This document shows, one piece after another, positions 10,728 through 23,100 of a stretch of DNA of 64,000 bases. The position numbers were made by a program, and so were the translations under genes. Each line of letters starts with the position of its first letter. Positions within the stretch are counted from its first letter, which is position 1. The notes beneath the pieces were generated by a model. It saw nothing but the letters and a program-made list of their open reading frames with translations, was not told where the DNA came from and did no database searches. Source of the DNA: Asterias rubens (Eukaryota; Echinodermata; Asteroidea; Forcipulatida; Asteriidae); NCBI RefSeq assembly GCF_902459465.1, contig NC_047082.1, positions 9,031,407 through 9,095,406 of the forward strand, given 5' to 3'.

Positions 10728-10870
10728 TAGAGAGGCTTGCGATAACACCATTCTCCTGAAGACGATCCGAGCATACTGGTCGAAACGTTGTGTCGATAAC
10801 CACCGGTTCTTTTCAGAACCAACACTACTCAAAAGATACACATGGTGGTACCGCGAACCTCTCTTCGTGT
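10728..10870 (+). repeat. Dispersed element with hammerhead-like CTGAAGA...GAAAC core
   Basis: At 10756-10786 the plus strand reads CTGAAGA, a 5-bp helix CGATC/GGTCG (10763-10767 with 10778-10782), then AAAC. It is followed by an ACCGGTTCTTTTCAGAACC hairpin. Related copies are at 44530-44670, 5455-5530, 41885-41965 and, more degenerate, 47275-47345. See findings for the possible ribozyme reading. Confidence 0.65.
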
Positions 10871-11737
10871 ATTTTGTAGATTTATTAAATAGTGTAGTAA
10901 TTCGTAACCTTATTACTACATGTATGCATTTGCAATAAGTAGTAAACCTTTGTGAGAATAGTAAGCACATTTATGTGTTGTTTTATTATTGTCATATTAG
11001 TTAGTTACTCATAAATAAAACGTCATTGTAATAATAGTTGATATAGGTTTTCTCGGTCAAATTCGGCAAATGACCAGTCAATTTCATTTTTATGCGTTCG
11101 AATTAAAGCTGTTTTGCCTCTCCGGTTGTTACTGCGTTTCAGAATTCCGACGTCGGCCATTCAATTTCGTTTTGAGTCCAGTCAAATTCCTTTAGCACTC
11201 TGTTCAACTTAGCGTATCGTCATTCTTTTTCGTGACACACGCCTCAAGAAGCATCTGCGAATTTGAATGCTGCTTTGATGAATTGTTAAATTGAATAATT
11301 ATTTTGTTAAATCGAATGACGCAACATTACATTTGACTAATCATAAAACGAAATTCATAAATACCTCAGACAGTTTCGCTATTCATATTGGTGGAGAGCG
11401 CGTCACGTGGGTGTGTATAAACCTTTGTTTATGACCAGTAAAAAGTGTTGAAACATGGGTGTGACAGGCCTTCTTGCACCTGTTCTTATAAGACAGTTTC
11501 TTCATTCCTATTGGTCGAGAGCAACGGCTGAAACAGTTGTGCCACATCACGCGATACGCGCGACGCGCACAGCATTCCCTTATAAGGAGTTGTTTACCCG
11601 ATCGGGCCGAGGGCCTTACCATTTCATCTGGAGGGGTCTTGTGTTGAAAGAAATCATTGAACAATTGTATTTTTGGCATTTATTTAACTTTTTGACCAAA
11701 GTGTGGATGTTTTTTTACCAAAAAGGTATTTATGAAT

Positions 11738-11905
11738 GTGAATCAACGTGTGTTGAATCGGTTTTCAATAGTGGTTTATACTTGCCGAGGCCTGGTTCTT
11801 AATAATCTACCTCGACTTTGTCGGTAAAAATTATTATCAAGAACCAGGCCTCGTTGGGATTAAACCACTAGTTGAAAACCTCTTCACCACACATTGATTC
11901 CCTTA
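11738..11905. repeat. Palindromic element (about 70-bp arms)
   Basis: The left arm GAATCAACGTGTGTTGAA ... GAGGCCTGGTTCTTAATAAT is complementary, with a few mismatches, to ATTATTATCAAGAACCAGGC ... CACACATTGATTC on the right. The loop spans about 11803-11832. Upstream DNA from 11370 may belong to the same larger element. Confidence 0.75.
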
Positions 11906-13690
11906 TTGAATGACCTTTTTCAGTAGCATTCGATTTCACGCAAAATAGAATAGCTTTTTGGTTAAATTGGCTGCTCATTTGCCGTTTATAATTTCACAGA
12001 AAATTTATCCATCAGAGGTGCATGCATTTTAGTATAGATGAAGCTGTTAATGATTACAAGAAAAGAGCTGCATGTGGAGTAATTTATTAATCTTTATCGG
12101 AATATAAACACATCATTTGCAATACGTATTAATGTGCAGTATATACATGTTAATATTGGGCAGTATGATAATGTTCATGCACAAATCCAGTGATCAAAGA
12201 TAAACATGGCTACCTTGGTAACACACCAGCCTATTCCACAACAGATCAATGAGACACACGGTTCGTTGATTCCTACTTATAATAAAGTATGCAAACAAAA
12301 CTCACACCCATGAGCCGCAAATTCTGACTATTCGTGATTAGGGTATAAGCATTGCCGACAAGTTCCTTTTCTTTGTGTCTTTTATAGTTTTCTAATCATT
12401 ATTGCAAAATAGTATTAGCTGTTGCAAACTGCTTAGCAATCGAAATGACCTAGCCTATGGTATAAACGCACACACAAAATAGTTTTAACTAAAATGGCCT
12501 GCTGACACTTCGACCCTAGCAGAGTATTTTTCGAATAATTAGTGAGAAGTAATTCTTGAACTGAGAATCGGTGCTAGGGCTATGTTGGGCCAGTTGTAGT
12601 CAATTCCACGCAAAGTTCGACCATAGACCAAGGTATAGACTGACATCCAGGGCGACTATGGTTAAGTCTAGTTGACTTCAGCCCCCCCCCCCCCCTGTTC
12701 TTGCGCAATAATCGACTCACTCTGGGGGAAAACCTGAATGTATGTAACGTCTATTTTTGGTTTCCGGGTGAAGAGACGTTCTTTATTCAATTTTATTTAA
12801 AACTCCATTGATTTTCAAATTTGTTTGTATATGAACAGACTCAGAGGTAATTTCGACAAATGAATGCCTTTAAGGTTAGATTTTCATTAGCATTAAACCG
12901 ACTGTGTCATCAATATAATGTCTCATTATTTAAGGCGGTAGTTAGTTGTAACCCCCCCCCCCCCTCCCCTCACTTCTCTCCCCACCAACACCTTCCGCGT
13001 AATTTAAAAACAGAACTTAATGTTCTGTTTTTATCTCAAGAAAACATTCTGATCGAACATCAGATGGACGGTGATCATGTTTGGTTACAAAAACAAGTAT
13101 TAGTTGTTCTTTTGTTCATCTAATGTCCCCCTTTTCTGTAGTCGTCAGAGATTCATTGCACTTTTTTTTTGAAAAAATGAAACGGTGGTGTATGTTGAAG
13201 AAACAACGGTTGCATTAAAACGACTGGGTGAATACTCACAGATAAACTTGTAACTGAAGAAAAAACAATGATGATTTTCCTAATATCACATTTCAGAATA
13301 TACAAAGCGAAGTTGAGGTCAATGTAGACCATTCCATTTTGATAAGCAAACCGAACCGGGTGGCATGGACGGCCAAAATGTTAGTAAAACACTCAATCGT
13401 GTTAAAAGATACTTTAACCAAGTTCAACATTTTCAGTTTAAACAAAAATCCTCCCACGATTGGTTGTTTTGTTTCATTGTCAATATTATTGTTACAAACA
13501 GTATAGCTATCTATTTTTGTTTTTGCGTTTATTGCTTTAAAAGTTTTCCAACCGCGGTTGGCCAAAAAAAAAACGAGCTGATGTGATGTTGCAATAGCTG
13601 GTTGCGTGCTTGTGGGTTTTTCCTCCCATTTCAACATTACGTGCGGGAAATACCTAGTTGCCGTAAATAAAAACAAGGTTGATGGGCTGT
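11906..13690. other. Intergenic; dispersed repeat fragments and poly-C runs
   Basis: About 12424-12560 matches 39615-39730 (shared TTCGACCCCTAGCAGAGT-type core), a dispersed repeat. Poly-C runs lie near 12682 and 12953. I see no exon. Confidence 0.55.
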
Positions 13691-13692
13691 TG

Positions 13693-13795
13693 GCGTATTT
13701 TTTCCCCAGGACAGATGAGGCCACTCACCATATGGGCGCATGCTAAGTGGCCTCATCTGTCCTCGTGGGGATCTGTCCTGGGGAAAAAAATACGC
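13693..13795. repeat. Nested palindrome
   Basis: GCGTATTTTTTCCCCAGG (13693 on) pairs with CCTGGGGAAAAAAATACGC at the right end, while AGGACAGATGAGGCCACT (13708-13725) also pairs with AGTGGCCTCATCTGTCCT (13746-13763). The shared ACAGAT block can therefore fold with either of two partners. Confidence 0.85.
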
Positions 13796-14343
13796 GGGCT
13801 GCGTCATGTGAATTAGACTTGATGACAAGTCGTTAGGCGCTGCCTATTTGTCTGCCGTTCATGCAACAGTCACAGTGCGATTATACACATGCAACAGTCG
13901 TAGGTAGCGCGTGGGCAGCTCTTGACTCACACACACATACTGGGATCGAGGGTGTATGTATCGTCCCCGTAGCTACACCGCGCTGTAACTACACACCGCG
14001 CTTAACAATTACCGTCTTGACTTCAAGACTACATGTGAATAGACCATGCCAATGATGGACACAATACACCCAGGATATCACACAACAGTCACTGGTGTTT
14101 TTAAGGATCCTGGTCTGACATACGTATTTTTATTATGTTCAAGGTACGTCCCGCACTTGAATTGCTTCAACAACATAAATCCATCACAGCCAAAACAATA
14201 ACCAAACAAAGAGCACTTATTATGAAATCGAGTCAAGTTTCATTAGCAATAACTAGTTACTCTCTTTAAACAAACAAAAGTAAATATTCGTCCGTGTTGC
14301 TGCCGCATAACTCCCGCTCGTTGTTAAGGAGTATTTATCATAT

Positions 14344-17300
14344 TCATTTTATCATCATAACGTTATAAAATGAAAACAAAACAACACCAAACACAATGTC
14401 CAAATTCATCCCTGTAGTAGTCGTACCACTACACAATGGTGGTTCTGTATGTGGGCGTGTCGGGAGGTTCGTAGGGGGGTGCTCTGACGTCAGCATATCA
14501 TTGTAGTTCTCCCTGGAGCCATTGTTTGGAGCTGGCACGATGCCAAGTATCTCACACATCAACGGGTATATATTCACCTGGGGAGCGGGGAAATAAAATC
14601 AACGACAGGTTGAGCTGCCGAAAAATGGCATAATAGACCTTTATCATATACTGCCACCAGTACTGGTCTTGTTCCCTGTATCCAATTACAGTAATTGAAT
14701 GCTGTATTTTCATTATAAAAAGAAAGGAACCAGACTATTTCCCCTTCCAGCCTCGGTTTGGTTACATTGATTTGAATGGGAGAATATCAAGATGGCCGCA
14801 CCATGATAAGTTTTTGCAGGTTGCTTCCAAGCTAGCTAGCTGCCAAGTTGTCGACAAACACAAATCCTTATAAGGTGCTAATTAATTGGGTCTCAGAATT
14901 CATCACTGCTATAACACAATCTTTTTGAAAGTTTGTATATACTCAGCGCCTTGAGTACCTTGTTTTGGTAGTTACGTGCGCTATATAAGACTTCGATATT
15001 ATTAATAATGAGTAGGGTAGATCGTTAGCTTTCGATCCACACCGGACCTTCTGCAGAGGCATAAAACAACTACAAACAATTACATGTCATTTAAAGTAAA
15101 AGGGAGGGGAAGAGATTAAGGGAAGGATCCAGAAAGAAGCGGGACAATTATAGCCAATTTAAGTTTCTATTTCAGAAACAATTGGTGGCTATGAACCAAT
15201 AGGAGTAAAGTGGTGAGGACAAATGATTACTTCGATATATTAATATTATTATTAGTATTAGCACTAGTTTGATACGACATTACCGATTCGAAGTGTTTGG
15301 CCAGGTATCGTCTCTTGAAACTGGGTCCAAGGGCGTAGAATGAAGACTTCATCGTCATCTCCTCATTGTCGAAACCATGGTCAGCAATCGCAGCTATTGT
15401 TGCGAACCTTTTCTGTTTGTAAGTATAAAACAAACAACATTATTAACATTTAATATCAGGTTTTAGTAAAGTTTAAACATTAAATGAGCAGTGGTGTAAA
15501 TGGTGGGAACGTGCCCCCTTGACTTCCTTGGCCCCGCCCCGTTTGGAATCTGGGCTTTTGAGATTGAAAATTACGTGAAAGTAAACTGTTAAATCTTATG
15601 CTTTTTCAAATGTGATAATTTCAATATTTTAAAAGCTATTGCGTATGCAGTCAATGTATTTGTTGTTTACATCCAAGTCAGATTATCTGTTATTCAGATA
15701 CAAATTTGCATAACAGGAGTCCTAAAAAGTTTTTTTTATAAAGGATATAAGGTAAACGGAAACTTGGTAATAAGTGCCCTAGGAAAAAAAAGTGTAGTCC
15801 TTCTGCCGCCCCTTCACTTTTCCTCTGGTTTATCAGCTTCTAGAAAATCCACCGCGGTTTACTCCTTGTTGGTCCGAAGATATGATACGGAGAGAAGTAA
15901 CTGTCAGTATTCCTATAATTCCACGTACAGTAACCGCCTGCGTTGAGTATGACAACACCGTCCCTTTAAAGTGTTGTGCATTAGAGATGCTAACAAGTCA
16001 ACTGATTTAAAACATTTTAAGCTATACAGTGTACAACAAGTTTGCTCTCTCCTACCGTTAGGCAAGTCCATGTTGGATCCACATAGCCAATTATTGGAAG
16101 GTTTCTTGGATTGTTGGCATAGTGCAATCTCTCTGGAAACTCTTCTTTCTTATAAACATACAATGCAGGATGAGCATTCTTCAGTCCGTTATAAATCTGT
16201 CGAGTGTAAATCAAAAGTCAAAGAAACATTACATAATTGGTAAGAACAAAACTCGTCTAAGATCACAGACTTACTTATAACTTACACGGTCTAATAATTA
16301 TGATAGTATAAATCATCCGTTGAAATATTTATGTCTGAAATGTCATACTTGATGAGAAATAGATACAACTAATTTCCCGTTTATCGCTCAGTGGGCGATT
16401 TATTCACTATGCGTTGTTTGGACTGAAATTACTAAAAAATAATCGCTGTCGCAACTATCTCAACACACAGATCTGAACGTACCTCATCAAGGGCGCCATC
16501 TACCGGTTTAATCTGAAATACTGGACCTCTGTTAGCAAAGATGAATTCCACCTTGGTCTCATTGATGTAGTCATACAAGTAGATGGTCTTCTTGAACGGC
16601 ATCTTTGCCATCCCATGATCGCTAGTCAGGATCAAGTTCAGCGTATCCTTGACGTCATCGCTCTTCATCTTGTCCTTCAAGATGTACGATATCAAGTCAT
16701 TGACGTCATCCACGATGCTCTCTGTGTATGAACTGAAGCCCGTGAAGTGAAGAGCGTTGTCAATAACCTCAAGGTGGAATAAGACAACATCCAAGTCATC
16801 TTCTCCGTAGAGCCAGTCAAAGATGGCGTCCACCCTGTCCGTAAGATTCTTATACTGTTCCCTAGACTCCGTGGAGGACACCTGCCAGCGGGTAGGTTGC
16901 TGGCCGCCAATTGGAACCTGCCCCCCTGGGTACATAAATGTGCCTGCTTTGAGCCCTTGCGACTCGGCCGTGATCCAGATTGGTTCCCCACCTCCATTGA
17001 ACCACTCGGTGTTGTTAAGACCCTCTAGGTAACCAGGGTCAATCTGTTTTGTTTCTGGGTCGAAAGCTTGGTTGTGCATAACACCGTGGCTCTCAACGTA
17101 CAAACCTGTTGGGAGTATTATTAACAATAATATTATCTCACTTTAACGTTTAAAATCATTTTCTATCAGTGGGTGCGTTCGATAAGCTTCCCTGGGTCGA
17201 CCCCGCGGTGCTCACTCGGGTGAGCCCCCGACAAGAGTGAATCGAACGATCACTCGTGATTCACCTCGGGTCAGCCCCAAGTGACCCACTCCACAAGCAG

Positions 17301-18216
17301 GGCACTGGGGGCTGACCCGGGTGAGCCCCTGGAATGACGTCAAAACTATTCGACTAACCGGGGGAAGTAAACCAGGGTCGACCAAGGAAAGCTAATCGAA
17401 CGCACCCTTGTATATTTTGTTGAGGTTGAAGAAAGAACTATTTACTGGAGCGGGACATTCTAGCAATAAATAACTACCAAAAACCGTCAATGCCTTCAAG
17501 TTACTCATACGAACCTGTAGCTATGGACATCATGCTTGGTGAAGACACGGTGATAAAGACAGGATCGGTCCATTCTGCTCTGACGCCATTTTCTTGAATG
17601 ATATCAAGAGATGGGATGTCAAATCCTAATCTATCCCATCGTAGACCGTCGACTAGCATAAGCAAAACCTTCTCCTAAATAGATGTACAAAAACACCAAA
17701 CTCAAAAATGCTGACTTTTGTATGTGACAAGTATAAAGCATGCCCCTTCGGGTGCTCCCATTCTATGAAGACATCAAACAAGCTTCGTCTCTGTCTTCAC
17801 GTACAGACCACGGTCGTTGACATTACCACAACATTAAATACTACAAATAATAATGCCGAAGCTGTCACGACAATGAGGCGCATTTGACTTTTTGTATTAC
17901 CATTATGGTTCAAGCTATGAATCCAGCTCGTTGTTAGGAAAGCAGCCCCTTTCTACATTTAGTTAATAGTTTCACGACAACGAACACAAATAGAACAACC
18001 AAAACGTGGTGATGGTGCACCATTTGTCACGCATTGCGAAACCCACGTCTAGCAAGGGCTATTGAGGGCGAGTGAGAAGTATTTGGTTGGATTGTTCGTT
18101 TATTCAAAGATCACCAAAATGTTACAGATGTGAAAATGATGAGCAATACTTACTTTAGCAGTCACTAAATGGAAGATGGTTATCAGTAGAGCAAACCAAG
18201 CCAGGCGATACATCAT
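14344..18216 (-). CDS. ENPP4/5-like ectonucleotide phosphodiesterase, paralogue 2
   Basis: Six coding exons join in frame to 449 residues: 18154-18216 (signal peptide, MMYRLAWFALLITIFHLVTA), 17515-17674, 16483-17105, 16056-16196, 15284-15412 and 14344-14577. Motifs match paralogue 1: VDGLRWDRLG, nucleophile loop FITVSSPSMMSIATG, IDNALH, SDHGM, DHGFDN and PAPNNGS. All metal ligands are present; the nucleophile is Ser and the normally conserved Asn is Ser. The C-terminus ends in a hydrophobic segment (VFGVVLFSFY) four residues from the stop, which suits a GPI signal or a single anchor. Exon sizes 160, 623 and 141 are identical or nearly so to the other two copies, so the array arose by whole-gene tandem duplication. 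Two adjacent ATG codons (18216 and 18213) are equally possible starts. Confidence 0.9.
14633..14812. repeat. Dispersed repeat, inverted copy at 25563-25735
   Basis: The segment from ATAGACCTTTATCAT to ATGGCCGCACCATGATAA matches 25563-25735 on the other strand; a more degenerate copy lies at about 54655-54775. It lies in intron 5 of ENPP paralogue 2. Confidence 0.65.
17171..17407. repeat. MITE with GGGTGCGTTCGATAAGC termini
   Basis: The left end is GGGTGCGTTCGATAAGCTT and the right end is AAGCTAATCGAACGCACCC. The GC-rich interior carries GGGTGAGCCCC and GGGCTGACCCGG blocks. A second copy lies at 28017-28256. This copy sits in intron 2 of ENPP paralogue 2. Confidence 0.88.
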
Positions 18217-18330
18217 TGTATTAAAACGTTGTTCTCAAATTAATGGGGAACAGTTTGGTGGCCCCGGTGCCGATTGTGACGAAACTAATCTTATTAATAA
18301 TCTTCGATTATCTTGATAAATAGTCATTAC

Positions 18331-18553
18331 AAGCTGGCGATATACTAGACTTGTGGACAAGTCGTTAGTGGCGTGATAGCGAAGACTGCTGTTGTGCGAG
18401 GCTGCTCAACTGCCCGACTAATACTTTACACAATCGCGAAAGCAGTAGTCTCTCGCGTCTCGCAAGAACATCGCCAGTAACGCGAGAATCACGGAACGCT
18501 ATCATTCCGACAAGCATTTCACGACTTGTCCACAGTCTAGCGATATGCTGCGA
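18331..18553. repeat. Foldback element with ACTTGTGGACAAGTCGT ends
   Basis: Left GCGATATACTAGACTTGTGG and GTGATAGCG are mirrored on the right by CGCTATCATT and CCACAGTCTAGCGATATG. The interior has a CG-rich block (TCTCGCGTCTCGCAAG). It begins about 115 bp upstream of the start codon of ENPP paralogue 2. Confidence 0.75.
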
Positions 18554-18711
18554 CAGATAACTCTTAACAACACAGGATAATTCCGAAGCAAATAATATTA
18601 AAGGTCGGACGAGTTTATGGTGCCGTGTTGACATTAACTTTAATCACTGTTATAATAACACAAAAAACTATCAAGAAACGTATTGCTCCGTTCGTCAAAA
18701 TAGTGGTTCGT

Positions 18712-18796
18712 CATTGGTCATAGAGACAAAGGTCAAAGGTCATAGAGACAAAGGTCAAACTCCTGGTTATTTTAGTCATAGAGACAAAGGTCAAAC
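18712..18796. promoter_or_regulatory. Tandem AGGTCA repeat including a perfect DR1
   Basis: The sequence AGGTCAAAGGTCA lies at 18730-18742, two AGGTCA half-sites spaced by one base. This is the consensus bound by HNF4/RXR-type nuclear receptors. Further AGGTCA half-sites are at 18752-18757 and 18788-18793, within a roughly 21-bp repeated unit (TAGAGACAAAGGTCA). It is about 510 bp upstream of ENPP paralogue 2. Whether it is a real control element or just a short satellite is unknown. Confidence 0.4.
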
Positions 18797-19002
18797 GCAA
18801 GACATCGTTCTCTTGGTTATTTCAGTCTGTGTATTTTAATATGTTTGCACATTGCCTTGATATAGGCTATGGAAATAAAACAACAAAAACCCTACTCCAA
18901 AGTCGCTGCGAGAGGGCAATAAACTTCTTTAGATTAACAGACTCCGTTATCACAGGATCGTTGATTGATATGATACAGCCTGAATAGTTCGACCGAAGTT
19001 TA

Positions 19003-19378
19003 AAAGGCACATGACACCTTTTGTAATTGTCAAAGACCAGTATTCTCATCCGGTGTATCCCAACATTATTCATAAAAGAACACTGTGAAAATGTTGACTC
19101 AATCGAGAGAATAATGGAAGAAAAAAACATCGTTGTCGCGAAAATTGTGTGCTTTCAATTCAGACGCCTTGAATTCGAGACCTCATGCTCAGCCGAGGTC
19201 ACGAATTCAATTCAAATAATTATTACTTTTTTCTTAAAAACTACGTAACGTTACTTCAGAGGGAGCCGTTTCTTACACAAATTTATACTATCAACAGCTC
19301 TCCATGCTCGTTACCTAGTAAGTTTCAATGTTTATGCTAACCATTATTTTGATTACCAATAGTGTCCAGTGCCTTAGG
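19003..19378. repeat. MITE family I copy
   Basis: The ends are TTAAAAGGCACATGACACC and AATAGTGTCCAGTGCCTTAG. Interior motifs TAATTGTCAAAGACCAGT, GAGACCTCATGCTCAGCCGA and ACTTCAGAGGGAGCCGTTTC match the family. It lies between ENPP paralogues 2 and 3. Confidence 0.85.
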
Positions 19379-20143
19379 TAATAAAATGGTACGGTATGAA
19401 CACGTGCGGGCGGTGCATAAAGCTGTCAGTGACTGAATGAACGCGGTGCGGTCACAAGAGGGGGTTATAGAAGTGTGATGTCATGTAAACATTGATATTT
19501 ACTTCTTGGAAGATGGTTCCATTAAATTGTGACGCCATGCTTACTCAGATAACGTCAGCTCAGCGCGCGCCATTAGGTCATTTGCAATTTCATAATTATT
19601 CGTAGCTTCGCTAGGCCCTAACGGCCACCAGCGGCCAGTCTATCCAGGACCGCTGGATGGGATGGGCTGGGGCACAATTCTTGACCAGGAAGTACGTCAT
19701 GCGTGCAGTGCATGGAAATAATATGTTGCAGTGTGAGTGTGTTGCATGACGGGATTGCGCGTTAACCAATAATCGTGCTTGATACGTTTGCCCATCCCAG
19801 GACGAGCGAAATTCCTATAGACCTATACATTTTAAACAAACAAATCATAACAACAAATAAATGTCCTTTTAAACCAGATAAGCCAGCCCCTCCTAAGCTA
19901 ATAAATTCACAAAGCTTTATCTACAACAATAATTTTCTACAACAAAGTCACTAATTACACCCATTTAAAAAAAGTAGGCCTACTCAAAAAATACCGAACA
20001 AACTCAACGATCAATAAGACACGACTTAAGTGAGTAAGGATCCGTTCTCATAATTCCATGTTAATGACATGTGTTTTAGTGGAAGTTACTTCGTTCATGA
20101 AAACTACGTTACTAAAGTGCAAGATTCATGTTGCGTCAAATAT

Positions 20144-23100
20144 TTAACGGTTGAAGATGATTAATGCAGTACTGATGCACATCAGCATGGCATAACCCAT
20201 ATGCTGGATGCTCGATGCATGGCTGCCATCACTCAGTATGTCTTCATAGTTTGCCCGTGAACCATTATTAGGGACCTGGTTCAGACCAAGAAGTTCGCAC
20301 ATCAAAGGGTAGATATTAACCTGCAGATGAGTAATAAGGAACCGGACAAAGAGTAAGTTACGACATCGTTCCCATACATGGGCAGTGCCCCGTTTAGTCG
20401 TTACCATGCATTGTCGAAATCGCATATTAGACAAGGCTCCACCTAGACTTGACTCAAGTCCCAATCCCGTGCCAATCTCAGAAAACTATTACTTTGTGAT
20501 GCTCTGCATTCCCAGACCTGTTCTGCATTCTCGGGACCACAATACATCGACGGCGGCGGGTGTATGCTTATGGACCTTCCGCACGAGAACGGCACTTGAA
20601 TCAAGTCTAGGCTCCACCCCACCCCAAACCCCTCCCTCTCTCTATTTGCTTTTTCTTTTAAAGTTAAAGCAAATAATAAATAAACAACTAAGAATTATCG
20701 ATGTACAAGAGATGAGCGAGTGCATGAGGCTGTTGGAGTTAACCGAGGCTTGTAGAAAACGGCTACAGACAAACAAACAAAACAGCGAATCACGATACAA
20801 AGACAAAACGGACAAGACGGACGATGACATTACAAAATCCTGACGACAAAATACAAAGAATACAACTAACTGAAGACGACAAAAGTAAATAGATAAGTAG
20901 TGAAGGAGAGAGGCATTGTGAAGAATATTCTTACCGACTCCATGTGTTCACTATTGAAACCCTTCTTGAAGCTTGGACCCTGGGCGTAGAAGATAGACCT
21001 CATCTCGGGGGCTTGGTTGTCGTAGCCGTGGTCAGATGCCAGGAAAAAACTCTTGCTTGTATGGTTCTGAAACAAAAATTTATAGAAAACATCTCTTATG
21101 ACAGTAATTATGAATAATTCATTCATTCGTCCACTATAACATTTCGGAAACGGCCCTGGGGTCGATTTCACAAAGAGTTAGGACCAGTCCTAACTTAAGA
21201 CTAGTCCTAGGAGATATAAAAAACGCATGGCTGGTCCTAAGTTAGGACGAGTAACTCGTCCTAACTCGAGATAAGACTAGTCCTAACTCTTTGTGAAATC
21301 CACCCCAGGTCTGTCAAAGACGGCGGTCTATGACGTCATTATGCAATCTATAGTTGTTGAATGCACAGACAACAATGGACTTTTCATCGGTCTGTCTTCG
21401 ACCGCCAAAGCCGACAACTCAGACATGGCATTAGTTTATATTATACTTACAGAAAACAGGACCCAGTTGGAGTCCACGTAGCCTAAAATCTTCATGATTC
21501 TATCACTGTTTGCGTAATGAAAGCGCTCCGGAAACATTTCTTTCTTGTACACCTTCATCTGTGGATGTGCGTTCACCAAAGCGTCGTAAATCTGTGGGAA
21601 ATAATGATGAACAACTCATTACTTTGGAGTCTTTGACTGTGGCTGTGGATAGACTGGCTAGCGCTAATGTATCGTTGGTGGACAGTTGAAGTTCAAACAA
21701 CCTGGGGTTGACGTCACATAGATAGTCCTAATATAACTCAAGACTAATCAAATGATTCTTGAGTTATTAACAACCCAAGGCTAGTCCTAGCTTAGTACGA
21801 GTAAACTCGTGTTAATTTGAGATAGTCTGGCTCAAATCGTGTAAATAAAGTGCTGTATCAGGCAATATGTTTATGCCCGTAATCCCGTTTTATCAAGGAA
21901 GAAATTTTTGTGCTTAGCAGTTCTATGAAAATGGGCCCTGATCTTAAACCTACCGTGTCAAGTTTTCCTTCCATCGGTTCAATCTGAAAAGTATTTCCAT
22001 AATCAAGAAGGCCCATTTTAATATCGGCCTCATCGATGTAATCAAACAGCTCTAAATATCGTTGCCGATCAGTATTCACGTGACCATGATCGCTCGTCAC
22101 GATGACATCAAGGGTATCATCCAATCCCAGCTCTTTCCTTTTTTCGAAGAGATACGTCACAGCATCGTCGGCTGCTTTGATTGCGTCAATCGAGTCCTGA
22201 TGACCGATCCCACTGCCATGCAACGCGCTATCCGGTTGGCCAGAATAGACGATCACCAAGTCAAAGTCGTCGTTTTTCAACCAATCAAAGCCCATGTCTA
22301 TCAAGCCAGTGAGGGGATAGTCACCGAGTTGCTGCCAGGGCACACCGGGTGAATTCTTAGTTGGGCTGATTCATTGAATGGCCACGTTTCCTCCTGGGTA
22401 CTGGACGGTGCCTGCCTTTAGACCCTGTTTAATTGCCGTTACCCATATAGGCTCCACTCCAGGCGTATTGAACCAATCTGTATAATTTAATGTCTCATAG
22501 AATGTCTTAGCCTTGTATCCAGTCGTCAGGTTGTAGTACTTGTTGAAGGTGATACCATGGCTTTCTGGGTACAATCCTAGACAGAAAAAAAAAATCAAAA
22601 TTAGTAGGAGTTTGATTTTAAAGTTAGCAAATACAATAACTGTTTAAAAACCTTTGGAATTTTTTTTTGGAATTTGTGTCATTTGGTAAAATTGACTAAA
22701 TTGCAAGAGAATAATGAAAGAAAAAACACTTTTGTTGCTCAAAGTGTGCTTTCAGATGCCTAACTATTAAATGGTTTCAGGCCTGAAGTATTGACGTTTG
22801 AGCAACCTCAAAAACTAACGTTTCTTCACAGGGAGCCGTTTCTCACAATGTTTTACAGTATCAACAGCTCTCCTTGTTTTACCAAGTAAGCTATAACATT
22901 TGTTTTGAGAAATAACCACAGTGCCTTTAAGGTATTACACTTAAAGTCACCTGGAAGTGGTATTTTTTCAAAATAAAGCTTTTGTCACTAATATATGTGT
23001 TTTGATGAGTGGAATGTGAATAAACAGTTAACTAAGGTTTAACAAAATCAGTTCTTATGTTATTTACAAATGTAAGAGTAGACCCCGACCCGAGAGGGCG

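Larger units (their letters stand above)
18217..20143. other. Region between ENPP paralogues 2 and 3
   Basis: It holds the promoter side of paralogue 2 and the 3' side of paralogue 3 (both minus strand). Identified items are a foldback element, a nuclear-receptor-like tandem repeat and a MITE family I copy, listed separately. The rest, including a CpG-containing stretch near 19540-19720, shows no exon. Confidence 0.55.

Noticed and set aside
11455-11802. 115-residue plus-strand frame
   Set aside because: It overlaps repeat and palindrome sequence and resembles no protein family.
18712-18796. CRISPR-like direct repeat array
   Set aside because: The three units are short, uneven and in an animal genome; it is better read as AGGTCA-type tandem DNA.
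22371-22373. TGA as a selenocysteine codon
   Set aside because: The position is Gly in a paralogue, not Cys, it is not an active-site residue, and I see no obvious SECIS-like fold downstream.
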